From Tahibacter amnicola (GTDB lineage Bacteria; Pseudomonadota; Gammaproteobacteria; Xanthomonadales; Rhodanobacteraceae): DNA of 64,000 nt. The notes under the pieces are model-generated. The model was not told where the DNA came from and searched no databases. It saw only the letters and a program-made list of their open reading frames with translations. This document shows positions 61,956-64,000 of this stretch, one piece after another; positions within the stretch are counted from its first letter, which is position 1, and each line of letters starts with the position of its first letter. The position numbers were made by a program, and so were the translations under genes. The stretch spans positions 5,545,465 through 5,609,464 of the forward strand of contig NZ_CP104694.1 in assembly GCF_025398735.1 (NCBI RefSeq), given 5' to 3'.

Positions 61956-61989
61956 AGAAACAAAAGACAGGCCGACACAACTCGGCCTG
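61956..61989 (-). terminator. Terminator-like hairpin in the str operon leader (candidate attenuator)
   Basis: On the minus strand CAGGCCGA pairs perfectly with TCGGCCTG around GTTGTG (61989-61968), followed by TCTTTTGTTTC. It begins about 6 nt after the predicted start and ends just before the rpsL ribosome site. Confidence 0.7.
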
Positions 61990-62001
61990 CCAAGACGCAA
62001 G

Positions 62002-62031
62002 AGTTTAACAAGCGGTTGACAGGGGCGTCAA
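62002..62031 (-). promoter_or_regulatory. sigma70 promoter of the str operon
   Basis: TTGACG (62031-62026), then TTAAAC after 17 bp or TAAACT after 18 bp (62008-62002) on the minus strand. Predicted start near 61995, 54 nt upstream of rpsL. Confidence 0.75.
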
Positions 62032-62064
62032 CTAAGACACCCCCGCCTCCACGTCCATGTCCTC

Positions 62065-62099
62065 GAACACGAGACACATCCTGTGTCTCTTTTCGATGT
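62065..62099 (-). repeat. Conserved palindromic element, copy B, upstream of the rpsL promoter
   Basis: 35 bp, 31 identical to copy A at 57661-57695. Core inverted repeat GAGACAC-N5-GTGTCTC: one stem position is A-T here and G-C in copy A, a compensatory change. 33 bp upstream of the -35 hexamer, as in copy A. It lies 32 bp beyond the rpoC stop. Confidence 0.85.
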
Positions 62100-62130
62100 C
62101 GGGTTGCGCGCCGCCAGGGGCACGCGAATT

Positions 62131-64000
<1,870 letters not shown>

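Overview
The window looks like the chromosome of a GC-rich gammaproteobacterium, most likely of the order Lysobacterales (Xanthomonadales). Pointers are the rpoC-rpsL-rpsG-fusA-tuf-rpsJ...rplQ order, a Ser/Thr kinase paired with a TIGR02999-type ECF sigma factor, a class II DAHP synthase, a PrpB/PrpC methylcitrate pathway and large secreted beta-propeller and amidohydrolase proteins. Taxonomy is inferred from gene content only. No tRNA, rRNA, IS element, prophage or CRISPR array was seen.

1-6.2 kb: a sigma70-type promoter and a yybP-ykoY (Mn2+) riboswitch precede a TerC/YjbE-family membrane protein. Then come fadH (2,4-dienoyl-CoA reductase) and a membrane Ser/Thr kinase translationally coupled to an ECF sigma factor. 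6.2-16.3 kb: a large secreted Asp-box beta-propeller protein, a short palindromic tandem repeat, prpC and prpB with an unknown membrane protein between them, mdh, a membrane-tethered glutaredoxin with an aminotransferase, a GlsB/YeaQ protein and a cyclophilin.

16.4-29.3 kb (accessory-looking): a membrane patatin-like phospholipase, an SMP-30-like propeller, a small protein whose signal peptide seems broken by a one-base shift, a HAB-mutase-like membrane protein, a 63-aa kinase N-terminus remnant, a GMC oxidoreductase paired with a di-haem cytochrome c lipoprotein, and a lipoprotein whose C-terminus is a type IV pilin-like domain.

29.5-43.9 kb: typA, a TPR protein, a cupredoxin, a methyltransferase, two coupled amidohydrolase-family proteins, class II DAHP synthase, dsbB and two tandem ALG10/DIE2-like multi-spanning membrane proteins.

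44-64 kb: the complete alpha, spc, S10 and str ribosomal operons on the minus strand, ending in the 3' part of rpoC. rpmJ is missing between secY and rpsM. The best regulatory signal is here. A 35-bp element (31/35 identical, containing a palindrome with a compensatory base change) lies exactly 33 bp upstream of the -35 hexamers of both the rpsL and the rpsJ promoters. Both transcripts are predicted to begin with a terminator-like hairpin followed by a U-rich run, suggesting coordinated control and attenuation of the str and S10 operons.
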